The notes beneath the pieces were generated by a model. The model searched no databases. It saw only the letters and a program-made list of their open reading frames with translations, and was not told the DNA's origin. From Cyclobacterium sp. 1_MG-2023 (GTDB taxonomy: Bacteria > Bacteroidota > Bacteroidia > Cytophagales > Cyclobacteriaceae): DNA of 64,000 nt. The number at the start of each line of letters is the position of its first letter. The first letter of the stretch is position 1. Made by a program: the position numbers and the translations under genes. This document shows positions 26,530 through 35,378 of this stretch, piece by piece. The stretch is from the NCBI RefSeq assembly GCF_030546805.1, contig NZ_JAUOPC010000008.1, positions 186,001-250,000 of the forward strand, read 5' to 3'.

Positions 26530-26736
26530 ATGGATAATAACTTTAAAATAGAAAAATTAAAAAAAAGATTTATAATTGGTAGTTTTTGCATGGCTATTTT
26601 ATTTATGGCCTTTGGTTCTTTCGGATCTTTTAACCCATTAGAAATCGGTTTTTACACCTCAATAGGTGCTGCAATATTTTGGTTCTATTTAAGCTATTAT
26701 GGGTTTAAATGGTTACTTGGTAGAAGTAAAACCTAA
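26530..26736 (+). CDS. Small two-helix membrane protein
   Basis: The 68-residue product has a lysine-rich start (KIEKLKKR), a first hydrophobic helix at about 14-32 (IIGSFCMAILFMAFGSFG), a short turn with NPLE, and a second aromatic helix at about 38-60, ending in a basic tail. I know no family match. It follows the glycine-zipper lipoprotein by 47 bp on the same strand. The size and topology recall bacteriocin immunity proteins, but also many anonymous small membrane proteins, so this is speculation. A-rich sequence precedes the ATG. Confidence 0.6.
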   Translation: MDNNFKIEKLKKRFIIGSFCMAILFMAFGSFGSFNPLEIGFYTSIGAAIFWFYLSYYGFKWLLGRSKT

Positions 26737-27015
26737 ATATTTTAATTGTATTGGTTACTTTTACAATTACAAACGTTGTTTCATCAGTTAATAGCAGTTC
26801 CATAAATTTGGAACTGCTATTCCTATTGTAAAAGTAAATTTAACTTTCCCTAATTCTTTGATAATCCATTATTGCAATTTTATGTTAATTTATTTAATGG
26901 TCAAGCCATAGACTTCTTAATAAGGTCCTTTATCTAGCAAATGAGGAAAATATCAAACAAAGTGAATAAAAATTCCTTCTAATTAAATTCCCATTCACAA
27001 TTTTATGATAAAAAC
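26737..27015. other. Short intergenic stretch before the RadC remnant
   Basis: A/T-rich. An imperfect repeat (GTTCCATAAATTTGGAAC around 26799-26816) could form a small terminator-like hairpin after the small membrane protein gene. Nothing else is recognised. Confidence 0.4.
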
Positions 27016-27353
27016 CTATATCAGGCATTCATCCGCAAAACTAAGGTAAGTACCATCTGTAAATATCAAATGATCCAGTACTGGCATTTCCAAACTGTTT
27101 CCAGCTTCGGTCAATCTTTTGGTTAACCTTTTATCTGCTTCGGAAGGTCTAAGGTTTCCGGAAGGGTGGTTGTGTACAAGGATGATTCCTGCGGCCAGGT
27201 GGTCAAGCGCTTTTTTGAAAATTAATTTTGGATCGGCTAGGGTAGCGCTGGTACTTCCTGAGCTGATTTTATGAAGTTTGGGTCTTGATTGTTTCGGTTA
27301 AGTAATACGATGTAAAAATGTTCCCCCACTTCGTCAAAAAGAAAAGGTTTCAT
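27016..27353 (-). pseudogene. RadC-family JAB-domain protein, frameshifted and 5'-truncated
   Basis: Read on the minus strand, one frame gives MKPFLFDEVGEHFYIVLLNR up to about 27285. The reading then continues only in a different frame as KLHKISSGSTSATLADPKLI and onward to the TAG at 27016. The second part holds the complete metal-binding motif HNHPSGNLRPSEAD and the end LIFTDGTYLSFADECLI. A full RadC domain protein has about 70 more N-terminal residues, which are missing. RadC-like genes are common cargo of Bacteroidota integrative elements, consistent with the island remnants around it. Confidence 0.88.
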
Positions 27354-27407
27354 GCAATTGTAAACATCCTGGGAACAATTGATCTTGATTTTTTTATCCG
27401 GTTGTTC

Positions 27408-27579
27408 AACCCGGATTATGTAATAAGATTCGTGATGTGTGCTAAAGTCGCAAGAAAATCAGTCAGTCGCGGTTTTAGCATAGCACCGCTCAGGCGAAAT
27501 TGAAAATAACAACGAAGAACCTGATCTTAAAGCGATTTCAGCAGGTAATAGTAGTTCAATTGCCTATTTTAGGCTAATC
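27408..27579 (+). repeat. Dispersed structured repeat, copy 1 (shorter)
   Basis: About 170 bp starting AACCCGGATTAT. It shares ordered blocks with the copy at 37625-37842: GCAAGAAAATCA, TTTTAGCATAGCACCGCT, GAAATTGAAAA, CAACGAAG and AAAGCGATTTCAGCA. Compared with copy 2 it lacks a hairpin-containing insert near the 5' end and its right end is degenerate. It ends 15 bp from the GLPGLI gene. Confidence 0.75.
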
Positions 27580-27593
27580 TTGCTACAACCTCC

Positions 27594-28337
27594 TTAATAT
27601 CTAATTTCCCACATCCAGGCTCTCCTACTTTCGATGGAAGTTTGGATAAACTTTCGGGCTATGTCGTGATATTCAGTACCCGATACTTCTCTCCCTCTCA
27701 TTCTCTTTGGTAGAGAGATGATTTCTTCCGGTTCTCCAAAAGTGATTTTCTCGGCTTCCACAATAAGCATTCCATCGTTGATGTCATAAGCCAAAATCAA
27801 ACCCGGAAGTCCGAATTGCTCCTCAGGCCCCGTTGGAATGGGAATATCTGATGCAAACCAAGCAGTGATCTTTTGGCCTTTGAGGCTGTCTTCAGCTACA
27901 GCTTTCATACACATATGACCCAGAATATCCCGTATTTCGTTCATTACCCTCCATTTTGGAGCATTTAGGCTGTCACGAACGATGTAGGTTTTGCCCATCT
28001 GGTCCATGTATTTCAGATAGGTCTGGTCTTCTAAATTATTTTGAATCAAATAGTCTTTTACTTGCCAAGAGTAACTTCGGACTTCATAGGGTTCTCCGAA
28101 AGTATAGATACTTTTTTCCGGCCAAAACTGAAGTTTCATCCGAGTGCTGTAGCCTTCAGGATTACTCCAAGTTAGTTGGATTCTATCCTTTTCCTGCTCG
28201 GTAATGTGAGGAAGGCTGGAGTAAATTTTATCATAAAATATCCGGTATCGGTATTCTACTTCACCCACTATATTTTGGGCTTTTAGTCCTGTGGAAATCA
28301 ATACTAGGATAAGGATTTTTAGGTATTTTAACTTCAT
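27594..28337 (-). CDS. GLPGLI family secreted protein
   Basis: The 247-residue protein has a signal peptide (about 1-20, ending GLKAQ) and contains the family-naming motif in EEQFGLPGLILAYDINDG near residue 180, preceded by WFASDIPIPTGP. GLPGLI proteins (TIGR01200 type) are found only in Bacteroidota and have no known activity; they usually accompany a carboxypeptidase-regulatory/outer-membrane-barrel partner. That partner is encoded 278 bp upstream on the same strand (28616-31432). Length is normal. A possible role is in export or uptake of a peptide or small ligand through the partner; this is inference. Confidence 0.93.
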   Translation of the reverse strand: MKLKYLKILILVLISTGLKAQNIVGEVEYRYRIFYDKIYSSLPHITEQEKDRIQLTWSNPEGYSTRMKLQFWPEKSIYTFGEPYEVRSYSWQVKDYLIQNNLEDQTYLKYMDQMGKTYIVRDSLNAPKWRVMNEIRDILGHMCMKAVAEDSLKGQKITAWFASDIPIPTGPEEQFGLPGLILAYDINDGMLIVEAEKITFGEPEEIISLPKRMRGREVSGTEYHDIARKFIQTSIESRRAWMWEIRY

Positions 28338-28615
28338 TGTTTGAATGATTTATGAATTGGCTTAATCAGAATATCTGGAATAGATTGGCAAACTATTCCA
28401 TCATTGAAACTTATCTGAAACTTATCTATTTAACGATATCAACTTTTTTACTCCTATGCTAGGTGGTTTGTATTTATTAAAATACAGTAATTAATTCTAT
28501 TGGGATTATTATTGATCATACCCACGCACTTAACCGGGGGAAGAAAGCCATTTCCCAGTTAACAAAACATATTTCCTGTACATTTTACTAAAGTAAAGCT
28601 TTTCCACTTACGCTA

Positions 28616-31432
28616 CTATCTACGATTTTTCACTTCTACTCCCCGCATATTATAAGTCACTCCGAGCAGGAAATACCTAGATAACGTCTCAATCCTTCCG
28701 GAGGAAACGTAATTTTGACCTGCATACTGGCTGATGGTTTGATTTTGCTTGAAAACATCGTAAGCGGATAGCCTGACTTCCCATTTTTTAGCCTTGCCGA
28801 GTAGTTTATAGACGAATGCATTGAGGATAGGTACTTCCTGATCAAATCCAAAACTTTCGTTCTTATATCGATTGTAATTGAATTTCACATCTAAGTAAAA
28901 ATCTTTGGGGAATTTTATGTTCATATTACTGTAAGCACTCCAATTTATTATGTCCTGATTTCGGGAAGGATTCTGTTCGTATTTAGTTTTACTAAGTCGG
29001 AAGGATGAACCGGTATATAAGCTGAACCATTCTAAAGGGGTCAGATTTAAATTTAGGCCAAAGTTATTACCATTCGTTTGGGTCTCAGTCTCAACCGAGT
29101 TGATGAGGGCTAGGCTTTTTGTATAGGATGGATTTGCATACAAGTATGCGGAAGCCTTGGTTTTTACAATAGGAAAACCAAAACCTAAATATGGATTAAA
29201 TCGCTGCCCCCCTGAAACATTTCCTGCTTTGTAGGTAGTGACAAAAGTCTCCGGGTCTATGGTTTGGTTTTGAACCACCTGATTCTGATAGAATGTTGAA
29301 TTGAATGAAACCCGCAAATTTATAAATGATATAGGATCATACATGCTATATCCTGTATTGAATGAATGAGATACTTGTGGCTCTAAATCAGGATTTCCTT
29401 CCCGTATATACAATGGATTAGAAATGTCCTTGTATGGCTGTAAGTCGGAAATACTTGGGGGATTCACACCCATGTTATAGCCTGCGCTGAGGCGCTTGTT
29501 TCCTTTCATTGTTTTCGAGTAAGTCAAATTAGGGGTGAAATTGAGGTAACTCTTGTTCACTCGGCCTAATATTTCACTATCTTTTAATACTGAAAATTGT
29601 CCATTTAACTGGTAGTTGGAGGCGGCTAAACCTAAGCTTAAGTTTGAGCCTTTGTTGGCATAGCGGATACTAGAACCGAATCTGTTGTAGGTAATAGTAT
29701 TTTCAAAAAATCGGCTGAGGTCCGGATTTAGCTCTTGGGTGTCACTTGATTCCACATCGTATACTTGTCGATTTGTTTCGCTCTGTGACTGGCTGAAGTT
29801 ATAGAAAGTCTCCCAAAAGAATATTTTTTTGATTGGTTCGACAAAGAGTAGGCTTGACTTGATCAAGTTAGCGCCACTCAGTGCCTGGTTCAATTGATCC
29901 AAGTTACGGAAGTAGGTATTTGGATCTGTTGAGTTCATGAGATCTACCACGGATTTCTGTACACCATTTTGATCTGCCTTACTGTACGTATCACTGATAC
30001 TGGCAGCAAAGTTTCGTCCATTTTTTTTGAATTTATGCCTATAAATTGCTGTGCCCTGAAAGGCGCCTGACCATTTGTCTGAGCTGTTGTTCCTATCCAT
30101 TTGGCTTTGCTCCGTGCTACTGCGAATCAGCTCCTGATGACTGGCCAAGTAGGTGTTAAGTGAACTTAGCCTTCCTTTTACATTAATAGTGATGGTGTTG
30201 GCGCTGTCTAATTCGTTTTGAAAACGAAGATTTACCCGATGGTGACCTGCCATATTATTCTGTGAGCTTTGGTCAGTGGAAGTGAAGGAAGTATTGTCCT
30301 GCAAGAAATTTGTCCTGCTATTAAAACTCTCCATCGATTGATCACTGCGGCTAAAGAAGTAATTACTATTAAAATCCTTCTTATCCTTCAGGTAGTTATA
30401 ATTGACGCCTATGGCTTGGTTGTTGGAATAGCCGGAGTTGAGGTTATTGAAGGGGATTTCGAAGGATTCTTCATTGTCCCCACCTGAAAACGAAATATAA
30501 TTCGATCCACCCCTACCATTAAAACCAAAGTCCCCGGTGTCCCCAAATTGGAAAGCACCGCTCCCTTTAAACTCCTGCAGGTCATCCCAGCTCAGACCGG
30601 ATTGGTTGACATTATTGCCATAGCCGATCACCGAAAATTGGTTTACTTTGTCAAATTTATTGAAAGAGGCATTTGCAGTCCATCTTCCGTCTGTACCCAG
30701 AGCTGCAGAAAGCTTACCAAAACCTCCTTTTCTGGCGTCCTCCTTCAGCTCAACGTTTAAAGTTTTTTCCTTCACCCCATCTTCCACACCTGTTAGCTTG
30801 GACTGTTCTGACTTGTCATCGTATAGCTGAAGCTTGCTAACAGACTCTGCATTCAAATTTTGTGTGGCCATTTTTGTGTTGCCTCCAAAAAAACGCCTTC
30901 CATCCACTGTTACTTTCTGTACTTGTTCCCCTTGTGCAACTATATTTCCATCCTTGTCAATTTGTATCCCAGGCAGCTTGCGGAGCAATTCTTCCAAGGT
31001 AGCTCCAGGGGGTACTTTAAATTTGCTTGCATCATACTCTAATGTGTCTCCCCGCATCATCAAGGGCGCCTTGGCGGCTTTCACTACTACCTCATAGAGT
31101 TCCTGTAAAATTGGCATCAACTGAATCTCATCGACATCCAAGTCACCTGTCTCGGGAAGAACCAGTTCCTTTTGCACGGGAAGGTAGCCCATATAGGTGG
31201 CTTTGATGAGCAGGGGTTGTCTTTCTACGTTTTTGAATTGAAACTCTCCGTCTTCATTAGTCAGGGTGTATGTGACCAAGGCCGAGTCTTTTGGGCTAAG
31301 AAGTAGCACAGAGGTGTAGTCGAGCGGGTTATTAGTGGTATCTTTCACCACTCCCCGAATAGTAAGTTTGGATTGGGCCTGGGAGGCAAAGGCGATGAAG
31401 CCCAGAAGAAGGCATGAAACGAGTAATTTCAT
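28616..31432 (-). CDS. TonB-dependent-receptor-like outer-membrane beta-barrel protein
   Basis: The 938-residue protein has a signal peptide (1-19), a carboxypeptidase-regulatory-like beta-sandwich (about 22-105, KLTIRGVVKDTTNNPLDYTS), a plug-like region (LEELLRKLPGIQIDKDGNIV and KVTVDGRRFFGG, about 145-185) and a large barrel whose C-terminus ends in aromatic-rich strands (YFLLGVTYNMRGVEVKNRR). It belongs to the outer_membrane beta-barrel family that travels with GLPGLI proteins, and the GLPGLI gene follows on the same strand. It differs from SusC in lacking the SusD partner. The ligand is unknown. Confidence 0.9.
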   Translation of the reverse strand: MKLLVSCLLLGFIAFASQAQSKLTIRGVVKDTTNNPLDYTSVLLLSPKDSALVTYTLTNEDGEFQFKNVERQPLLIKATYMGYLPVQKELVLPETGDLDVDEIQLMPILQELYEVVVKAAKAPLMMRGDTLEYDASKFKVPPGATLEELLRKLPGIQIDKDGNIVAQGEQVQKVTVDGRRFFGGNTKMATQNLNAESVSKLQLYDDKSEQSKLTGVEDGVKEKTLNVELKEDARKGGFGKLSAALGTDGRWTANASFNKFDKVNQFSVIGYGNNVNQSGLSWDDLQEFKGSGAFQFGDTGDFGFNGRGGSNYISFSGGDNEESFEIPFNNLNSGYSNNQAIGVNYNYLKDKKDFNSNYFFSRSDQSMESFNSRTNFLQDNTSFTSTDQSSQNNMAGHHRVNLRFQNELDSANTITINVKGRLSSLNTYLASHQELIRSSTEQSQMDRNNSSDKWSGAFQGTAIYRHKFKKNGRNFAASISDTYSKADQNGVQKSVVDLMNSTDPNTYFRNLDQLNQALSGANLIKSSLLFVEPIKKIFFWETFYNFSQSQSETNRQVYDVESSDTQELNPDLSRFFENTITYNRFGSSIRYANKGSNLSLGLAASNYQLNGQFSVLKDSEILGRVNKSYLNFTPNLTYSKTMKGNKRLSAGYNMGVNPPSISDLQPYKDISNPLYIREGNPDLEPQVSHSFNTGYSMYDPISFINLRVSFNSTFYQNQVVQNQTIDPETFVTTYKAGNVSGGQRFNPYLGFGFPIVKTKASAYLYANPSYTKSLALINSVETETQTNGNNFGLNLNLTPLEWFSLYTGSSFRLSKTKYEQNPSRNQDIINWSAYSNMNIKFPKDFYLDVKFNYNRYKNESFGFDQEVPILNAFVYKLLGKAKKWEVRLSAYDVFKQNQTISQYAGQNYVSSGRIETLSRYFLLGVTYNMRGVEVKNRR

Positions 31433-32364
31433 TTTATTTCAGGTTTATGTTTTTAACAATAATTTCTTAGACTAAAAACTATCATCTCATTTACCATTAT
31501 CAGTTCACCTTTGCAAGTTGAATTGGTAGCGTGAGAAAACAGGCTTTGGATTCAATGTGATGTTTATGAATCCAACTAAAAAAGTGAAATTAGAGCGAAT
31601 TTTATTTTTTGCTACGCTAATTCTTCTTTTTTAAATATTACCCTTGAGCTTCAAATTTTAATAATACATGCCCCCTTCACTTCTCTTCTTCGTTTAGTCA
31701 TCTATTTAAACAAATCAAAAATCGCTTCTTTCGTGTACTGCCATTCAATAAAAAATAGGCCAATCTTGAAACATTCTATTTATGACTTTCAAACTATTAC
31801 AATTATAAAGATAATTAAACTAAAAACATAATACTAATTTATTAATTAATGTTAAATAATTATACCATGAAAAAAATTATAGTTTAATAAGTGTCAAAGA
31901 CAGCCTTTTTATAGATGCCTTTTCCATGAATCTTTGCTACGCAAGTATAAATGAAAAATAAAGGTTGTTTTTCTTCCCTTGGGTACCAATAAACCTAAAC
32001 TCGTTAATAGGGAAGCCTCCACTTGCAACTCCTAATGGTTTGGTACACCTACCTTTTTATTAATATAGGCTGTGTGGGCTTCACTCTATTGATCCGGTTG
32101 TATTACCTTCCTTTACAAATTACGGATACGAAGTATTATTAGTAGAACTATTGGTTATGTTTCCTGAGGCATTAGATAGCTTTAGTTAGGATCAGAAAAC
32201 AAAATTGACTCCAATTAAAGTAAGGGATGAAACAGTGCTTGAATAGGTTTACTTTTATTCATCAGGCCCAGTTAAATTAATTGAACTCTTATTAAGCATT
32301 TATCAAATGTTCATTTAAATATTGATGAATTACCAATCTACCTTCAATCCTCATGTCCCCTACA
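31433..32364. other. Gene-free region (about 930 bp)
   Basis: A/T-rich sequence upstream of the TonB-receptor-like gene. All frames are broken by stops. I see no tRNA, long repeat or clear promoter; peptide-like fragments around 32095-32190 match no family I recognise. Possibly decayed coding sequence. Confidence 0.5.
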
Positions 32365-32799
32365 TTAAGCTGACCATGGGTTGGCAAAAAATTCATCAAA
32401 GTGATCTTCTTTTTCTACGATTAGTGCCATGTTTTCACCTTCTTCATTTAGTGGGCTGAAAGCATAATCGTAACAGATAAAATAAACAAGTTTAGCGGGT
32501 GCAGGCGATCGATAAATTCCTGAAAAAAACCGGTAATTATACTCCATGGAATCAAGCACCTCTTTGCTTACTCTTGCCTTACCGGCGGGACAAAGAGTTT
32601 TCAATATCCGACGGTTTTTTCTGATAATACTGTTTACCTCTTGGATCTGCTTGTCAGCTGTACGTTTGGTCTGGTTGTTATAGGTATTGCGACAATAGTC
32701 ATTACAGTATTTTTTGTCCAACCGTCCGGTTATAGGTTTGGAACACTGTAAGCATGTTTTGATAAAAGTTTTCTCTATTTCCATCTTGCTTAGAATCAC
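32365..32799 (-). CDS. Small zinc-ribbon protein, function unknown
   Basis: The 144-residue protein has an N-terminal zinc-ribbon-like set of cysteines (CLQCSKPI then KKYCNDYCRNTYNN, about residues 16-40), giving a C-x2-C-x11-C-x3-C pattern as in short treble-clef/zinc-ribbon domains. The middle is basic and helical (KQIQEVNSIIRKNRRILKTL), followed by a compact C-terminal part with YFICYDYAFSPL and an acidic end. Proteins of this shape are common in Bacteroidota as hypotheticals. DNA or RNA binding is possible from the ribbon and basic helix, but unproven. It is monocistronic. Confidence 0.75.
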   Translation of the reverse strand: MILSKMEIEKTFIKTCLQCSKPITGRLDKKYCNDYCRNTYNNQTKRTADKQIQEVNSIIRKNRRILKTLCPAGKARVSKEVLDSMEYNYRFFSGIYRSPAPAKLVYFICYDYAFSPLNEEGENMALIVEKEDHFDEFFANPWSA

Positions 32800-33296
32800 T
32801 TATTTGTAAATCTAAGCAATAATATCCATTTATTTAAACATTTATAAACGACTAAATCTGGTTTTAATATAGTTTAGATGAATAATAGTATCTTTATGGC
32901 CATTTTATATTTCAGACTTTTCAGTGCGTATTTCGAGGTAGACATACAGATTTACCCCTAAGTTTCAAATAAAATTAAGTGAAATTAGATTGGATATTTC
33001 TCCGAAACACTTAATTTAACATTGGCTAACAGGAGAATTTTTTACTTTATTCTTAATGCCACATGATGCCGATAAAAGAAGTCCTCGGTCTTGATGAAAT
33101 TCGAACTAAATGAGCCCTAAAGGACAATAGACAAGCTATTGCCTGATGGGAAAACTTCCTTTGAAAAAAAATCAGGGCAGGCTAAGAAAATTCAGGAAAC
33201 GCTATTGAAATACTGGGGTAAAGTAAAATGACAGGATCAAATAAAAGTTCGAAGGATTGATTTTTATACAAAGCTAAAACCATAAATATTTAATAA
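32800..33296. other. Intergenic region with a decayed reading frame
   Basis: Mostly A/T-rich. At 33124-33231 one plus-strand frame reads IDKLLPDGKTSFEKKSGQ and then AKKIQETLLKYWGKVK to a TGA. It has coding-like composition but no start and a stop just upstream, so it looks like the 3' end of a lost gene. No structured RNA seen. Confidence 0.45.
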
Positions 33297-33851
33297 ATGA
33301 ATTTTTCAAAAATCATCCTTTGCTGTTTTTTATTGCTTTTTAGTCCAGTGCTTTTTGCTCAAGAGTCAATAGACAAGGTGAAAAGTATTAATGGTCTTGA
33401 ACTTGGCGCTACACTTGAAAGCCTTCAAGATCAACTTCAATTAATAACTGGAAAAGAAACCGTCTATCAAAACCACCCATTTCTGGCAGAAAGTCTTAAA
33501 AGAAATTTAGAAGCAGGAATACAGGAAGGAATTTATCAAGGCCATCCCTTAAGAATTATTAATGGCGTTGAAGCCCATGACATGAGGTTGATTTATTTAT
33601 CCGGTCTGTTATATAAATGTAGATGGACATTTAACAAACGTGACCTACCCAATATGGACAGTGGGTTCAAAGACTTCATCAATTTCTTTAGTAAAAAATT
33701 CGGTCCTCCTACTGAAAAAATCCTTAATGACACATTTATCTGGGAGGGAGATATCAATAGGCTCACCATAAGTTTTTTTGATGGAAGCATACAAGTTGAA
33801 TGGAGGGACAATCTTTCTGATAAAAAAGCAATACAACTCACTCAAGATTAA
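33297..33851 (+). CDS. Secreted protein of unknown function
   Basis: The 184-residue product has a clear signal peptide (about 1-21, ending VLFAQ). The mature part has alternating helices and strands, with LELGATLESLQDQLQL near residue 35, a central DMRLIYLSGLLYKCRWTFN and a terminal FIWEGDINRLTISFFDGSIQ. I recognise no family; the layout (a short repeated strand-helix-strand) recalls periplasmic domains that appear beside outer-membrane proteins. The nearest gene downstream, an outer-membrane barrel, is convergent. The start at 33297 puts the signal peptide at the N-terminus. Confidence 0.65.
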   Translation: MNFSKIILCCFLLLFSPVLFAQESIDKVKSINGLELGATLESLQDQLQLITGKETVYQNHPFLAESLKRNLEAGIQEGIYQGHPLRIINGVEAHDMRLIYLSGLLYKCRWTFNKRDLPNMDSGFKDFINFFSKKFGPPTEKILNDTFIWEGDINRLTISFFDGSIQVEWRDNLSDKKAIQLTQD

Positions 33852-33992
33852 TCAGACATCATATAAACTGCGAGATTTAAAAAATAAAAGACAAGAACAA
33901 TAGCGGACCAATTATTAGCAGATAGCTGTTAATCATCACCACAAAACTTCTTTATAACACATTCCGGATTGGATTATAAAACAAAAGACATA

Positions 33993-34024
33993 AAAAATCC
34001 TTTATCAATTAAAATTGATAAAGG
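33993..34024 (-). terminator. Distal terminator of the small barrel gene
   Basis: CCTTTATCAATT (33999-34010) and AATTGATAAAGG (34013-34024) pair perfectly over 12 bp. On the minus strand a run of six T follows. It is the second of two stacked hairpins behind the gene at 34084. Confidence 0.7.
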
Positions 34025-34027
34025 CGG

Positions 34028-34070
34028 TTTAAAGAAGGCAGGATCAATTTAGCAACCTGCCTTCTTTAAA
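34028..34070 (-). terminator. Proximal hairpin after the small barrel gene
   Basis: TTTAAAGAAGGCAGG (34028-34042) and CCTGCCTTCTTTAAA (34056-34070) form a 15-bp perfect stem with a 13-nt loop. No strong T-run on the minus strand directly follows, so it may protect the 3' end while the distal hairpin terminates. Confidence 0.65.
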
Positions 34071-34083
34071 TTAGTTTCGGAAT

Positions 34084-34665
34084 TTATCGAAAACCGAAAG
34101 TGTAGAAAGCACCAATGCCTGCTACATTTCCTCCTTCTTCCATGTTTAATAAATAAGAAAGTCTAAATCCTACTGGGACACCATTAATTAAGGCACGAAC
34201 ACCTCCGTTAAGAACAGGTCCTGAAGCTTTATTGGTAGAGACGCCTTCAAAATTACTCCCACCACCTAACCTATTAATACCATAACCTACGCCAGCATAC
34301 CCCCCTACTGAAGACCTGGTATCAGCATGGGCTCCGTGGCCAAAGTTAATTTCGGCAACGACGGGAAGATCCATTGCGAAGGATGCACTCCCTGAATTTG
34401 TATCAAGCATAAATCCCAATCCCAAGTGTGTACCTACTGAAACAGTCATTTCTCTACCTAATTCAACCATATTAATCCTAGGAGAGTACAAAATAGCAGG
34501 AGAACCAATGGTAGAAGTGGATTCATAATTCTCAGTTATGACAGTAGATGTACTAACATAATAAGCTGCTCCTAAAGAATGGGAGAAAGAGGCTTGTCCT
34601 AAAGAAACTTTAGGAAGTGCCATAAAAACGAGGGCTATAGCAGCCAAAAGTAATGTTCTTTTCAT
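34084..34665 (-). CDS. Predicted outer-membrane beta-barrel protein
   Basis: The 193-residue product has a signal peptide (about 1-23, ending SLGQ) and a body rich in glycine and aromatic beta strands (FSHSLGAAYYVSTSTVITEN, SVGGYAGVGYGINRL, GFRLSYLLNM). The last residues, GIGAFYTFGFR, end in an aromatic residue near the C-terminus (F192) as outer-membrane barrels do. It is likely an 8-strand porin-like protein. No specific family can be named. It is monocistronic, with a TACCTTTG -7 candidate upstream and two stacked hairpins downstream. Confidence 0.72.
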   Translation of the reverse strand: MKRTLLLAAIALVFMALPKVSLGQASFSHSLGAAYYVSTSTVITENYESTSTIGSPAILYSPRINMVELGREMTVSVGTHLGLGFMLDTNSGSASFAMDLPVVAEINFGHGAHADTRSSVGGYAGVGYGINRLGGGSNFEGVSTNKASGPVLNGGVRALINGVPVGFRLSYLLNMEEGGNVAGIGAFYTFGFR

Positions 34666-34716
34666 TTTGAAAACGATTAAATAATTTGATTAAAAATTTA
34701 CTTTTAAATAATTAGT

Positions 34717-34724
34717 CAAAGGTA
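34717..34724 (-). promoter_or_regulatory. Candidate -7 element of the small barrel gene
   Basis: Minus-strand TACCTTTG, a perfect -7 consensus, about 52 bp before the ATG at 34665. A TTTG exists upstream (34752-34749) but at 24 nt, longer than the usual 19-nt spacing. Confidence 0.45.
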
Positions 34725-35378
34725 ATCAATAAATATTACTAAACTACACAAAAATGTATTTTAAATATAAATAAAAGTTTTTTGAATATAAAAAAGATGC
34801 AAAAACCACTATTGAAACGCACTAACCATATTATTGTAGTCAAACAATTTCCTGAAAAATCATTTAAATTAATAAGTAAAAGCGTGACCAAAATGATCAA
34901 CAATCATAATGAATTGAATGTTTAGTCCAAAACCAAAGACTTAACTCTTTTTCTGTAATTATTGAATTTCGTAGAATGGATTAAAAAGAAGGGTAGTTTC
35001 CACACAAGAACAAATTCAGGGAAATATTTCAACATAATCGCAAAGAAAAACTGAATTAGGATTTTAAATCCAATACCACGGACCATCGATCTTTTAAAAC
35101 GAGTGGTGTTTTCCAGTGGAACCACTTTTAGACGATACCTTCAAGTATTTAAGTCACGTAATAATAGATTTGTCCGAATTAAAATTAGGCAAACGATCTT
35201 CCTTTGAATAAATCTAAAGCTGGTCATCAGCTGCAATAAGGTCCTTGCCCATGATAAAAGCGGAAATAGGCATATGCGGAAGCTACCTTTTTAACCTTAT
35301 CTTATTCCGTGGATTATTAGTAAGTTGGTAATTAAAAAGCTTCAATTCTTTAATCATACCATCAAGTATTTTTCACCT
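34725..35378. other. Gene-free region (about 650 bp)
   Basis: A/T-rich. A 67-codon minus-strand frame at 34922-35125 has membrane-like character (FFFAIMLKYFPEFVLVWKLP) but no signal, neighbour or family to support it, and may be the tail of a lost gene. No RNA gene or repeat recognised. Confidence 0.45.

Noticed and set aside
34922-35125. A 67-codon membrane-like minus-strand frame
   Set aside because: Only composition supports it; no context, no family and no leader.
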